Counted from the stretch's first letter, positions 9,147 through 17,413 are shown. The stretch is 37,824 nt of DNA from an uncultured Actinomycetes bacterium (GCA_937888775.1 CALAQT010000090.1:1-37824); one strand, 5' to 3'. Notes: generated from the letters alone by a model not told the origin. Translations and numbers: made by a program.

Positions 9147-10049
9147 TTGCACATAGATCCCTACATCGTCCTGGGCAGCGCGATCGTCGGCTTGCTGGTG
9201 GGAATGACCGGAGCCGGTGGTGGAGCCTTGATGACGCCGATGCTGATCCTGCTGTTCGGGGTCAAGCCCTCGACTGCGATCTCCAGCGACTTGGTCGCCG
9301 CGGTGCTGATGCGCCCGCTCGGCGCAGCCGTCCATCTGCGCGCCGGAACCGTCAACTTGAAATTGGTGCGCTGGATGGTCGTTGGATCGGTTCCCGCCGC
9401 CTTCCTTGGCGCCTATCTGCTCAAGCTGATGGGCCACGCGAAGTCGGCCGAGAGCAACATCGAAACCGCGCTCGGGGCTGCGCTGCTGGTCGGGGCGGCC
9501 GCGATGGCCTTGCGCTTCCTGCTCGACCGCCGCGCGGGCTTGGCCCGCACCGCGGTCGTCGGCGACCTGCCGGCCCGTCCGCTGGTGACGGTGGCGATCG
9601 GGATCGTCGGCGGGTTGATCGTGGGGATGACATCGGTCGGATCGGGTTCGCTGATGATCGTGCTGCTGCTGTTCGCCTACCCGATGATCGGCGCCAATCA
9701 ACTGGTCGGAACCGATCTCACCCAGGCCGTACCCCTGACGCTGGCCGCAGCCCTCGGGGCGCTGGCGTTCGGCCACGTGGAGCTCGGCGTTACGGGCTCG
9801 CTCGTGATCGGCAGCGTTCCCGCGGTGCTGATCGGTTCGCTGCTGTCCTCCAGCGTGCCCGATCGTTACGTACGCCCGGCAATCGCGTTCGTGATCTTCG
9901 CCTCGGGCCTGAAGTACATCGGCGTCGGCACAACCGCCCTCGGGTGGATTCTGTGCGCCGTGCTCCTGGGCGCCGGCATCCTGTGGCTGATCACCGCCCA
10001 ACCCTGGCGCCCTGCGGATGATCGCGTCGCCCATGAAACGCCGCCTTGA
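9147..10049 (+). CDS. TauE/SafE-family membrane exporter
   Basis: An integral membrane protein of 300 residues with about eight hydrophobic segments in two homologous halves. Each half has a glycine-rich motif: GLLVGMTGAGGGALMTPML near 14-32 and GGLIVGMTSVGSGSLMI near 150-170. This is the TauE/SafE (sulfite, sulfoacetate or other organic anion) transporter pattern. The only usable start is TTG 9147, 4 bp after the crp stop; no clear ribosome site is visible, so it may be translated by coupling. The substrate is not evident. A sulfur role would fit the SulP transporter at 28383, but that is far away and the link is weak. Confidence 0.87.
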   Translation: MHIDPYIVLGSAIVGLLVGMTGAGGGALMTPMLILLFGVKPSTAISSDLVAAVLMRPLGAAVHLRAGTVNLKLVRWMVVGSVPAAFLGAYLLKLMGHAKSAESNIETALGAALLVGAAAMALRFLLDRRAGLARTAVVGDLPARPLVTVAIGIVGGLIVGMTSVGSGSLMIVLLLFAYPMIGANQLVGTDLTQAVPLTLAAALGALAFGHVELGVTGSLVIGSVPAVLIGSLLSSSVPDRYVRPAIAFVIFASGLKYIGVGTTALGWILCAVLLGAGILWLITAQPWRPADDRVAHETPP

Positions 10050-10914
10050 GGTGCCCGTCCGCGGGGGGACGCTGGCGGCGTCCGCGCTGGAGGGCGCCGC
10101 TACCCGGGCGCCCGCGGTGCTGGCGATCCACGGGATCACCGCCAACAGCCAGGCGTGGCTGGCGGTCGCCCGGGCGCTCGGCCCTCAGGCGAGCTTGATC
10201 GCGGTCGATCTGCGCGGGCGGGGCGCCAGCCGCGCGCTTCCCGCGCCATACGGGATCGCCGCGCACGCTGCGGACATGCTCGCCGTGCTGGACGAACTGG
10301 AGCTGGAGCAGGCCGTAGTCGTCGGCCATTCGCTGGGCGCCTACATCGCCGCTGCGCTGGCGGTCGAGCACCCTGAGCGTGTACGCGCGTTGGTGCTTGT
10401 CGACGGCGGGCTGAAGATCCCCGGCACCGAGGGGGTGGACCCACAGAAGTTCCTGAACGCATTCCTGGGGCCCGCGCTCGCCCGGCTGAAGCTCACTTTC
10501 GCCACGCATGAGGAGTACCACGACTGGTGGCGCGCCCATCCGGCGCTCACCGCCGGCGACGTCGCCGTCTCCGACCTAAAGGCCTACGCCGACCACGACC
10601 TGGTCGGCTCCGAGCCCGAGCTCCGCTCAAGCGTCGCCGAGGCGGCGGTGCGGGCCGACGCCGCCGACCTGTTGACGACCGCCGAGGCGGCCCAGCAGCT
10701 GACGGTGCCGGCGACGCTGCTGTGCGCGCCGCGGGGACTCGCCGACGAGCCCAATCCAATGCAGCCGGCCGAGCTCGTGCAGGCGTGGGCGGCCAGCGCG
10801 CCGCGGGAGCGCACGATGGTGGCCGTGGCCGACGTCAACCACTACACGATCGCGATGGGCCGGCGGGGGGCCGGCGCGGTGGCGCAGGCGGTGCTCGGCG
10901 CCCTCGCCGGCTGA
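10033..10914 (+). CDS. Alpha/beta hydrolase
   Basis: A 293-residue cytosolic serine hydrolase. HGITANSQAW near 33-42 is the oxyanion region, DLRGRGASR is the conserved strand-4 loop, GHSLGAY at 98-104 gives nucleophile S100, and NHYTIAMG near 270 supplies the histidine. It has no signal peptide. The gene overlaps the 3' end of the TauE gene by 17 bp (start at ATG 10033, M-K-R-R) or 32 bp (ATG 10018). Sequence gives no clue to the substrate; the fold group includes esterases, haloperoxidase-like and epoxide hydrolases. Confidence 0.85.
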   Translation: MKRRLEVPVRGGTLAASALEGAATRAPAVLAIHGITANSQAWLAVARALGPQASLIAVDLRGRGASRALPAPYGIAAHAADMLAVLDELELEQAVVVGHSLGAYIAAALAVEHPERVRALVLVDGGLKIPGTEGVDPQKFLNAFLGPALARLKLTFATHEEYHDWWRAHPALTAGDVAVSDLKAYADHDLVGSEPELRSSVAEAAVRADAADLLTTAEAAQQLTVPATLLCAPRGLADEPNPMQPAELVQAWAASAPRERTMVAVADVNHYTIAMGRRGAGAVAQAVLGALAG

Positions 10915-10980
10915 CCATGGATCCAGGACTGCGAAGAGGCCGTGCATCGGTGAAACAGCCGAATGTTGCCGGCGACGTTT

Positions 10981-11309
10981 CTGTGAGGCCGCGACAGAGG
11001 GGTTCAAGCGCTCGGGCAATCTGCGCGAGGCCGCCCTGGCGCTGGTCAACCTCGGGGCCAGCGCCCGGTATCTCGGCGACCCCGGGCTGGCCGCGTTGCG
11101 GTTGGAGGAAGCGCTGGCGATCTCCCGCAAGCTGGGCTTTCAGGAGGAGATCGCCGCCGCCCTGCTGATGCGCCAGGAACCCCGCCAGGCGGTATCAACC
11201 CTGGCGGCGACCGATCGACGTCTCCAACATCCTGCGCAAGCTCGGCGCGAACCGCCGCGCGGACGCGGCAGGCCTGGCGCATCGCCTGGGCCTGCTGCCC
11301 GTCAGCTGA
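10981..11309 (+). pseudogene. Decayed LuxR-type (LAL/TPR) transcriptional regulator
   Basis: Two pieces of one family survive in different frames. At about 11002-11168 one frame reads FKRSGNLREAALALVNLGAS and on through LRLEEALAISRKLGF, a tetratricopeptide stretch like that of large ATP-binding LuxR regulators. At 11220-11309 another frame reads VSNILRKLGANRRADAAGLA to a stop, the end of a LuxR helix-turn-helix domain. The ATPase domain, most TPRs and the first half of the HTH are gone, and there is no start codon for the remainder. It follows the hydrolase gene, so it may once have regulated the plus-strand operon. The stretch 10915-10980 shows nothing else. Confidence 0.7.
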
Positions 11310-11363
11310 TCCCCGGCGCGGTCGCCAGCGGCTGAGGGTCCGTGACTGATTTCGTCGTTAGTC

Positions 11364-12134
11364 CTAAAGCGCTGCTTCGACGTCCAACGGCTCCTGACCC
11401 ACCTTGCGCAGACCCTCTTCGATCGCCTCGATCACCGCCTCGACCACGGCAACTCGCGCATAGGGCTTGTTATCGGCCGCGATCAGCCGCCATGGCGCGC
11501 TGTTGTGATTGGTCCGCCGCAGCATCTCGTCGACCGCGCTCTCGTATTCGGGGCGCTTGGAGATGTTGCGCCAGTCCTCGTCGGTCAGCTTCCAGCGTTT
11601 CAGCGGATCGCGCTCGCGAGCCTTGAAGCGGCGACGCTGCTCGCGCTCGGAGATGTGCAGCCAGAACTTCAGCATCACCATCCCCTCGTCACACAACCCC
11701 TTCTCAAAGCTGACGATCTCGTCGTAGGCGCGCTTCCATTGCGACTTGGAAGCAAAACCCTCGACGCGCTCGACCAACACCCTCCCGTACCACGACCGGT
11801 CGAGCACCGCCATCCCGCCCCACCCCGGCAGGGCGGGCCAGAAGCGCCACAGAAAGTGGTGTCGCAACTCGGTTGCGCTGGGCGCGGCGAACTGGACGAC
11901 CCGCACGTGGCGAGGATCCAGCGAGCCGGTCAGACGCCGGATCGCGCCGCCCTTGCCCGAGGCGTCCCAGCCCTCGAACACAACGCACACCGGCGGTCCC
12001 AGACGCCCGTCGCCAACCAGCCCACCCGCCTGAAGACGCAGCGCGAGCAGCCGCCGCTGCGACTGCTGCAAGCGCCTGAGGCCCTCGCTGGCGGAGAGCT
12101 TCCGGCTCAGGTCGACCTCTGACAAGGCGCCCAT
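11364..12134 (-). CDS. ppk2: Polyphosphate kinase 2 family protein
   Basis: Transfers phosphate between inorganic polyphosphate and nucleotides. The 256 residues form one PPK2 domain: Walker A FEGWDASGKGG at 53-63, LRHHFLWRFW near 90-99, and the Walker B-like DRSWYGRVLVERVEG from 112. The lid FKARERDPLKRWKLT and the R(T)NHNSAPW substrate segment near 210 are also present. Whether it makes ADP, ATP or GTP (PPK2 class I, II or III) cannot be decided by eye. It stands 57 bp downstream of the LhgO gene on the same strand. With a PPi-dependent PfkA in the same window, it suggests a cell that uses phosphate polymers as energy donors. Confidence 0.92.
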   Translation of the reverse strand: MGALSEVDLSRKLSASEGLRRLQQSQRRLLALRLQAGGLVGDGRLGPPVCVVFEGWDASGKGGAIRRLTGSLDPRHVRVVQFAAPSATELRHHFLWRFWPALPGWGGMAVLDRSWYGRVLVERVEGFASKSQWKRAYDEIVSFEKGLCDEGMVMLKFWLHISEREQRRRFKARERDPLKRWKLTDEDWRNISKRPEYESAVDEMLRRTNHNSAPWRLIAADNKPYARVAVVEAVIEAIEEGLRKVGQEPLDVEAAL

Positions 12135-12190
12135 CGGGCGTACTCTGACAGCTGGGATGCCGGGACGGCCAGCTCCCCTGCGAGGTGACG

Positions 12191-13408
12191 CTAGCGGAGC
12201 GTCGCCTCCAGGCGGTCAGCCAGCAGCGACGCGATCGCCAGCGATGATGTGGCGGCCGGCGAGGGGGCATTGCGCAGAAACTGCAGCTGACCCAGATCGT
12301 TGATCACGAAGTCATCCACCAGCGCTCCGTCGCGGCCCAGCGCCTGGGCGCGAACCCCGGTCGGCCCGCCCATCACGTCGGCCAGGGAAAGCTCGGGCAC
12401 GTAGCGCGCGCAGGCAGCGACGAACGCCCGCCGGCTGGCGGCCAGCCTGACCTCCCCCAGCGCCGTGCGCCAGAAGCGGCCCATCATCCTCCAGGTCCCC
12501 GGCCAGCCCAGCGTGGACTGCAGATCCGCAATCGAAATTCGCGTGAGGCGATACGCGTCGCGGGCGCCGACCAGCAGCGCGGTGGGGCCGAGTAGCACCT
12601 CACCGTCGATTCGGCGGGTGAGATGCATGCCGAGAAACGGCAAACGTGGATCGGGCACCGGATAGATCAGGCCGTGTACGAGCGACCTCGCCTCGGGGCG
12701 CAGGCGCAGGTAGGCGCCGCGGAACGGGATGATCCGAGGATCGTCGGGCGCTCCTGCCGCCACCGCCAGCCGGTCACTCCAGGCGCCGGCGCAGACGATT
12801 GCTCGCTCGGCCGTGGTCTCGCCGCGCGAATGCGATACGGCCACGGCCCCATCCCGGCGTTTCAGTCCGATGACCTCATAACCGGTCGCAACGGTGCCTC
12901 CCGCCTCAATCAGATCAGCCGCCAGCGCCCTGGCTACGGCCGCGAAATCTACGATTCCGGTGTTGGGTGAGTGCAGTGCGGCGATGCCGCGCAGATGCGG
13001 CTCCAGCTCTCGCATCTGCGCCTGACCGATCCGCGTGAGTCCGAGCACGCCGTTGGCCCGCCCCCGGGCCTGGAGCTCGTCGAGCCCGGAAAGCTCGGAC
13101 GGCTCGGTCGCGACGATCAGCTTCCCGCAGCGCTCGTGCGTGATCTCGTGGCGCTCGCAGAAGGCGTAGAGCCGGCGCATCCCCTCCACGCACAAGCTCG
13201 CCTTCAGCGAGCCCGGGCGGTAGTAGATGCCGGCGTGGACCACGCCCGAGTTGGACCCGGTCTGGTGACGGCCGACGTCACTCTCGCGCTCGAACACTGC
13301 GACGCGCAGATGCGGGTGCCGGGTGACGAGCTCGTGAGCCACCGCCAACCCGACGATCCCGCCTCCGACAACCGCGACGTCGCAGCGATCAACCTTGGTG
13401 GCGCTCAC
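12191..13408 (-). CDS. lhgO: L-2-hydroxyglutarate oxidase (LhgO-like FAD enzyme)
   Basis: An FAD-dependent oxidase of the DAO family that oxidises L-2-hydroxyglutarate to 2-oxoglutarate, feeding electrons to the respiratory chain or O2. The dinucleotide fold GGGIVGLAVAHEL lies at 15-27, followed by FERESDVGRHQTGSNSGVVH and HAGIYYRPGSLKA, a signature of this subfamily. The C-terminus (MGGPTGVRAQALG, then FLRNAPSPAATSSLAIA) is also typical. It has 405 residues, is complete, and starts at GTG. It may form a unit with the 70-residue gene 18 bp upstream. Confidence 0.9.
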   Translation of the reverse strand: MSATKVDRCDVAVVGGGIVGLAVAHELVTRHPHLRVAVFERESDVGRHQTGSNSGVVHAGIYYRPGSLKASLCVEGMRRLYAFCERHEITHERCGKLIVATEPSELSGLDELQARGRANGVLGLTRIGQAQMRELEPHLRGIAALHSPNTGIVDFAAVARALAADLIEAGGTVATGYEVIGLKRRDGAVAVSHSRGETTAERAIVCAGAWSDRLAVAAGAPDDPRIIPFRGAYLRLRPEARSLVHGLIYPVPDPRLPFLGMHLTRRIDGEVLLGPTALLVGARDAYRLTRISIADLQSTLGWPGTWRMMGRFWRTALGEVRLAASRRAFVAACARYVPELSLADVMGGPTGVRAQALGRDGALVDDFVINDLGQLQFLRNAPSPAATSSLAIASLLADRLEATLR

Positions 13409-13426
13409 CGTTATTGATTAGTCCGT

Positions 13427-13639
13427 CTAGCTTTCCGATGGGACGGTGAGGTCGCGCACCATCACCACGTGGTCCGGGTTCAGGCCGATCCGCTCTCCGG
13501 TCTCCGCCTCGGTCACCCAGGCAAAGCGCATCAGCGAACCCCGCGCAGCATCGAGAATCATGGCCTCCACAGCCTTGACGTCTCCGTCGATGCTGTAGCG
13601 GTCTCCGCCGACAACAGTGATTTCCGTGATCAGTGCCAA
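13427..13639 (-). CDS. Small conserved-looking protein, 70 residues
   Basis: I do not recognise a named family. The compact alternation ITVVGGDRYSIDG / VEAMILDAARG / MRFAWVTEAETGERIGLNPD / HVVMVRDL suggests a small beta-rich domain and resembles short hypothetical proteins common in actinobacteria. The start is TTG 13639, supported by GGAGG at a 5-nt spacing. No signal peptide or membrane segment is visible. It lies 18 bp before lhgO and 54 bp after the helicase gene, all on the same strand. Confidence 0.7.
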   Translation of the reverse strand: MALITEITVVGGDRYSIDGDVKAVEAMILDAARGSLMRFAWVTEAETGERIGLNPDHVVMVRDLTVPSES

Positions 13640-13693
13640 GCGAGCCTCCGACGACTGAAACCGGCCCCACCCAGGGACCGGCCAGCCAGACGC

Positions 13694-14920
13694 CTAATTT
13701 GAGGAGCGCAGTCTACGCCGGGAACTCGCCGAACGGCCGCGGCCGGACCTGGCCGGCGGGCGGGCGGCGCCGGCGCCATGGCGCGGCCCCGGATGGGCTC
13801 TGCGCTCGCCCTCTGAGCCACCGAGGCCGTGGTCGAGCCCGAGCGCGCCGGCCAGCTTGCGCACGTCGCCGCGCTCGGCCGCCGCGACCAGCGTGATGCC
13901 GATCCCCTTGGCCCCCGCGCGTCCGGTGCGCCCGATGCGATGAACATAGGCGTCGCTGTCATCCGGTGGATCGAAGTTGATCACGTGCGAGATCCCCGCT
14001 ACGTCGATGCCGCGGGCAGCCACATCGGTGGCGACCAGCGTTTCGACCGCGCCGGACTCAAACCGGGACAGCGCCTGCTCGCGCTGACGCTGGGACTTGT
14101 TGCCGTGCATGGCCACCGCCGCCACGCCGTGGCCGGCGAGGCGCTTGACGAGCCGATCGGCTCCGCGCTTGGTGCGCACGAATACCAGCGTCAGTTCACG
14201 GTCGCGACGAAGCTCCTGCACGAGTGCCTCCACGCGATGCTCGGCCGAGACCTCGACGAACCGGTGCTCGATCTCGGCGGCAGCGCGACGCGCGGCGGGG
14301 CCGTGCTCATGCACGGCCGCGTCACGCGTGTACTGCTGGGCCACCCGTCCCGCCTCGCCGTCGAGCGTGGCGGAGAAGAACAGCGTCTGGCGGCTCGCCG
14401 GGCAAGCCCGGACGATCCGGTCAACGGCAGGGCGAAAGCCCATGTCGAGCATCCGGTCGGCCTCGTCGAGCACCAGGATCGAGATCGCGTCCAGCTTGAA
14501 GGCTCGGCGAGCCAACAGATCCTCCAGGCGCCCGGGGGTGGCGACGAGCACGTGCGAGGCCGCGGCATTGCTGGCCTGCTTGGCCAGACCAACGCCACCG
14601 TAGACTGCGGTGACCCGAAGCGCACGAGCATGCGCGACGCCCCGGATCTCCTCGACTATCTGCGTTGCCAGCTCACGCGTGGGGGCGAGCACCAGCGCCG
14701 CCGGGCGCGGGCCGTCGGCCTGGATCCGGTCGACCAGCGGGATCCCGAAGGCCAGTGTCTTACCCGACCCGGTGGGCGACTTGGCCAGAACGTCGCGACC
14801 GGCGAGCACGTCGCCGATGACCAGTTCCTGCACCGCGAACGGGTGCGTGATGTTGCGCTCCGAGAGCGCGCTGACGACAGCGCGGGACACGCCGAGATCA
14901 GCGAAGGACTGCGTTGACAT
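13694..14920 (-). CDS. DEAD-box ATP-dependent RNA helicase
   Basis: Unwinds RNA duplexes in ribosome assembly, mRNA decay or cold adaptation. It has 408 residues. A Q-motif region (THPFAVQ, 25-31), motif I SPTGSGKT at 48-55, PTRELA at 80-85, TPGR at 128-131, DEAD at 152-155, SAT at 183-185, RGIDVAG and HRIGRTGRAG are all intact. The C-terminal tail of about 45 residues is short, Arg/Gly-rich and basic. AAGGAG lies 5 nt before the ATG. The 136-bp leader (14921-15056) may be a long 5' UTR, as in cold-shock helicase genes; I see no clear structure in it. Confidence 0.95.
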   Translation of the reverse strand: MSTQSFADLGVSRAVVSALSERNITHPFAVQELVIGDVLAGRDVLAKSPTGSGKTLAFGIPLVDRIQADGPRPAALVLAPTRELATQIVEEIRGVAHARALRVTAVYGGVGLAKQASNAAASHVLVATPGRLEDLLARRAFKLDAISILVLDEADRMLDMGFRPAVDRIVRACPASRQTLFFSATLDGEAGRVAQQYTRDAAVHEHGPAARRAAAEIEHRFVEVSAEHRVEALVQELRRDRELTLVFVRTKRGADRLVKRLAGHGVAAVAMHGNKSQRQREQALSRFESGAVETLVATDVAARGIDVAGISHVINFDPPDDSDAYVHRIGRTGRAGAKGIGITLVAAAERGDVRKLAGALGLDHGLGGSEGERRAHPGPRHGAGAARPPARSGRGRSASSRRRLRSSN

Positions 14921-15056
14921 GCAAACTCCTTGGGCGGCGACATGGCCGCATATGATTCGTGGAGGCTACGGCCAACCCGAACCGCTTCTGCGGGACCCAA
15001 GCGAGCTGCCTCGCGGCCGACGGCGTCGACCACACGACCCAAGCTAGCAGCTTCCT

Positions 15057-15245
15057 TCAGCGCCGATCGAGCCCGCGCGCCGCCCGCAGCCGTCGCCGTG
15101 CGCTCTGCAATGACCGCTCAAACTCACGCAACCGGGCATCCGAGCTCGGCTTTCCGCTGTAGATCCTCGCTCGCAGCAGCGACAGCCGGTCGCGGTAGTG
15201 GCGGACCTCCGCCAGCAACTGCTCGAGGTCGTTGGCCGAGGCCAC
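15057..15245 (-). CDS. Small coiled-coil protein, 62 residues
   Basis: Unrecognised. The sequence is one charged amphipathic helix pair (LEQLLAEVRHYRDRLSLLRA, then LREFERSLQSARRRLRAA) with a short YSGKPSSD turn, suggesting a coiled coil or helical hairpin. The GTG start overlaps the stop of the 108-residue gene in a TAGTG, so it is probably co-translated. It is the last of four small genes in a row. Confidence 0.6.
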   Translation of the reverse strand: MASANDLEQLLAEVRHYRDRLSLLRARIYSGKPSSDARLREFERSLQSARRRLRAARGLDRR

Positions 15246-15571
15246 TAGTCGAACTCCAGCACCGTGTAGGCGCTGCAGCCGACCGCCTCACGGACCCCAT
15301 CCTCCGTCCCATCGGCCGACTGGCGGGCGACCACGAACGGCTGGTGGCGACCGAGATCGAAGATCGCCATCACCGTGTCGCCGTGGACCGGGTCGGGGCG
15401 GCCGACCTCGGTGAGACAGTCGACTCCGTTTCGCCGTGACCAGATCTGCTCGATCCGCCGGTTGCTCGGGCGCCGGCCGAGGTCGAGCTCGACGGCCGTG
15501 CGCATCGCCAGATAGGCGCTCTCGGTGACGCGAGCATGGCCGGTGACTCCGGGGATGAAGAACGCGGTCAC
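15245..15571 (-). CDS. Hypothetical protein, 108 residues
   Basis: I do not recognise this protein. It begins FFIPGVTGHARVTESAYLAM, has a basic centre (GRRPSNRRIEQIWSRRNG) and ends with alternating strands (GDTVMAIFDLGRHQPFVV, then YTVLEFD), suggesting a small alpha/beta domain. No signal or membrane helix is visible. GTG 15571 is the start, 6 bp after the stop of the coiled-coil gene. The one-base stop-start overlap with the downstream gene and its codon use fit a real gene. Confidence 0.65.
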   Translation of the reverse strand: MTAFFIPGVTGHARVTESAYLAMRTAVELDLGRRPSNRRIEQIWSRRNGVDCLTEVGRPDPVHGDTVMAIFDLGRHQPFVVARQSADGTEDGVREAVGCSAYTVLEFD

Positions 15572-15577
15572 GTGTCC

Positions 15578-15862
15578 CTAAAGTCCGCGCTCGCGCGCAT
15601 TGTCGCTGAGCGCCACCGCCAGCGCGCCTGGCTCCAGCCGAGCTTCGAGCTCGGCGATCCGATCACGTTGGCGCAGCGATTCACGGTGCACCGAATCCTG
15701 TAAACCCTCCACCATTTCCTCCAGTTGGGCCACGCGGCCTTGCAGGGCATCGAGCGTTCCGAGATCCCCGCCCGCCAGCTCGGCATCGGGCCGCGGATTG
15801 CTGATCGCACCGCTACGGCGCATCTGCCTGACCCGTGCGGCCAGTCCCTCACGCTCGCTCAT
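15578..15862 (-). CDS. Coiled-coil protein, 94 residues
   Basis: Unrecognised. I start at ATG 15862 (MSEREGLAARVRQ) rather than at the longer upstream frame, which runs through the preceding small gene. The N-terminal third is polar. Residues about 37-80 form a heptad-rich coiled coil (LDALQGRVAQLEEMVEGLQD, then IAELEARLEPGAL). It starts 13 bp after the 52-residue gene and ends 6 bp before the 108-residue gene, in an apparent four-gene operon. Confidence 0.6.
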   Translation of the reverse strand: MSEREGLAARVRQMRRSGAISNPRPDAELAGGDLGTLDALQGRVAQLEEMVEGLQDSVHRESLRQRDRIAELEARLEPGALAVALSDNARERGL

Positions 15863-15875
15863 GTCGGCCGGTCGC

Positions 15876-16034
15876 CTATGAGCGCCGCTTGGGCGGGGCG
15901 GGCCGAGGCGGGTTCTGGCGCCGTTCCTCATCGGTCATCTTGCGGATCACCAGCGATCCGTCCTGGACCTGCTCGCGCACCAGTTCAAGCTTGGCTTGGC
16001 GGCGCTCCTCGGCCCGTTCTCGGGTCGTTTTCAT
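15876..16034 (-). CDS. Very small basic protein, 52 residues
   Basis: Too short for usual ORF cut-offs. It starts MKTTRERAEERRQAKLELVR, continues with DGSLVIRKMTDEERRQNPP and ends with a Pro/Arg/Lys tail. The highly charged helix followed by a short LVIRKMTDEER element resembles small uncharacterised actinobacterial proteins. It heads the cluster of four minus-strand small genes, with 13 bp to the next start. No function can be assigned. Confidence 0.55.
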   Translation of the reverse strand: MKTTRERAEERRQAKLELVREQVQDGSLVIRKMTDEERRQNPPRPAPPKRRS

Positions 16035-16146
16035 GCACTAGCTCCGATCTGGCGACCTGTTAGCCCATATCTACGGTAACACCACCCGCACGCGGGTGAT
16101 TAATTGGCAGCTAACCGGTAGCAGCGAACGGGGCACCACTCGCGCG

Positions 16147-16659
16147 TCACTCGGGCTCGATCACCTCGATCGCGCCAAAGCCCTGCAGCGGACCGTCGAC
16201 GAAGAAGATCTCCATCGTGATGTCGGGCTCGACGTGAGCCTGGCTCAGAAAGGCGAGCACTCCGCGGCCCGTGAGCCGTTGGATCGTCTCCTTGTAGCGA
16301 GCCGCCCTGACGCGCTGGAAGTCCTCGCGCATCGCGATCACGCGGTCGGGCTGACCGCTGTCCATGATCGTCTTCTCCAGCGGGGTGAAGCCGCTGCCGC
16401 GCATCACCACCACGATGATGTCGTCAAGCACGTACGTCTTGGCCTTCATCGGCCCACGCCCGTAGTGCTCGCGCAGGATGCGCACGATGCTGGTGGAGAT
16501 GGCGGACAGGAGCTTCCCGCCCGCCAGCGGCTCCCCAATGACCAGCGGCTCCCCAACTACCAGCGCCTCTCGACCGGCCGGCGCCTCCGCACCCGTCAGC
16601 GGCTGGCCGCCCGTTGGCGGCTCGTTTATCGCCTTGTGTTCCACTTCCACGTCAGCCAC
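16147..16659 (-). CDS. MpsC/DUF2294-like protein with repetitive N-terminus
   Basis: The C-terminal 120 residues (ISTSIVRILREHYGRGPMKA, then TYVLDDIIVVVMRG, LTPLEK-like, RLTGRGVLAFLSQAHVEPD) match the DUF2294 family, renamed MpsC after a staphylococcal membrane-potential-generating system. The exact role outside that system is unknown. The first 50 residues are unusual: Gly/Pro/Glu-rich and partly hexapeptide-repeated (VVGEPL, VIGEPL), encoded by an 18-bp tandem repeat. It may be a linker and looks recently expanded. A paralogue lies 115 bp upstream on the same strand. No MpsA or MpsB partner is visible in the window. Confidence 0.75.
   Translation of the reverse strand: MADVEVEHKAINEPPTGGQPLTGAEAPAGREALVVGEPLVIGEPLAGGKLLSAISTSIVRILREHYGRGPMKAKTYVLDDIIVVVMRGSGFTPLEKTIMDSGQPDRVIAMREDFQRVRAARYKETIQRLTGRGVLAFLSQAHVEPDITMEIFFVDGPLQGFGAIEVIEPE
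16524..16577. repeat. 18-bp tandem repeat inside the MpsC-like gene
   Basis: Units CCAGCGGCTCCCCAATGA (16524-16541) and CCAGCGGCTCCCCAACTA (16542-16559) differ at three positions, and a degenerate third unit follows to 16577. The unit length is a multiple of three, so the repeat adds hexapeptides (xxGEPL) without breaking the frame. Confidence 0.8.
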
Positions 16660-16774
16660 CCCGTGTCCGGTCTTGACCCGCTAGGCCTGACCGTCCGTCG
16701 CCAGTGATCAGGGGCCGGTCTGCAAGCTCGAGTGACTTTCAGACCTGCCCGCTGGCGAAAGGCTAACGCACTGT

Positions 16775-17170
16775 TCACTGACCCGCCGGTGACGCGGCCG
16801 CATCTGCGTTGGTTTCGGGCTCCAGCACGAACACCTCCACCGAGGATTCTGCCAGCGTGCTTGTGCCGCTCAGAAAGCTGCGCACCTGCCGTCCCGTGAG
16901 CCGCTCGACGGTGGCCACGAGCTGCGCCTCCATCGCTCGCTGGATCGCGTCGCGCGATTGGCGAACCAACGGAGCCTGGCCGGCCGCCACCAGGTTGCGC
17001 TCGGCCTTGGTCGCGCCGTCCTCAAGCAGACAGACGACTACATCCTGGTAGACGAAGGCGCGTGATTTGGTGGCTCCCCGGCCGGTGAAATCGGCCACCA
17101 TCCGCACGAGCTCGTTGCTGATGGCGGCGTTCAACGCCCCAGGGCTGAGCCGGTCGTCGGGCTGGTTCAT
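16775..17170 (-). CDS. MpsC/DUF2294-like protein, 131 residues
   Basis: A second DUF2294-type protein, with LNAAISNELVRMVADFTGRG, then RAFVYQDVVVCLLEDGATKAE, ERLTGRQVRSFLSGTSTLAE and a C-terminal VEVFVLEPE strand. It aligns along its length with the C-terminal domain of the paralogue at 16147, but lacks the repetitive N-terminus. I choose ATG 17170 (MNQPDDRLSP); the longer frame upstream would add about 47 Pro/Arg/Cys-rich residues that look non-coding. The intergenic gap 17171-17413 shows no further gene. Confidence 0.75.
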   Translation of the reverse strand: MNQPDDRLSPGALNAAISNELVRMVADFTGRGATKSRAFVYQDVVVCLLEDGATKAERNLVAAGQAPLVRQSRDAIQRAMEAQLVATVERLTGRQVRSFLSGTSTLAESSVEVFVLEPETNADAAASPAGQ

Positions 17171-17413
17171 GCCAAGCCTCCATCTCCGTCTCTGATCGGC
17201 GGGGAGACCGGCGGCGAGCTGAGAGAGGGGGCGGCCCGACGGAGGCGTGCAGCACGCTTGAGCGTTGCGACAAGGGAACTTGGCGCCCGCGTCGCGTGCC
17301 CAGGGAACCAAGGTGCGGGGCGAGTGCCCCGGGCACTGCGGGCGGGAACCTGCGGGGCCGAGTTGGCCAGGTGCGTAGACTCGGTTTGAAGTCTTCTACG
17401 GAAAGGGTCGGTC

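Noticed and set aside
8823..10145. 440-codon open frame on the minus strand opposite the crp and tauE genes
   Set aside because: Low-complexity His/Gln/Asp/Arg-rich shadow of GC-rich third positions; the plus-strand genes have clear family motifs.
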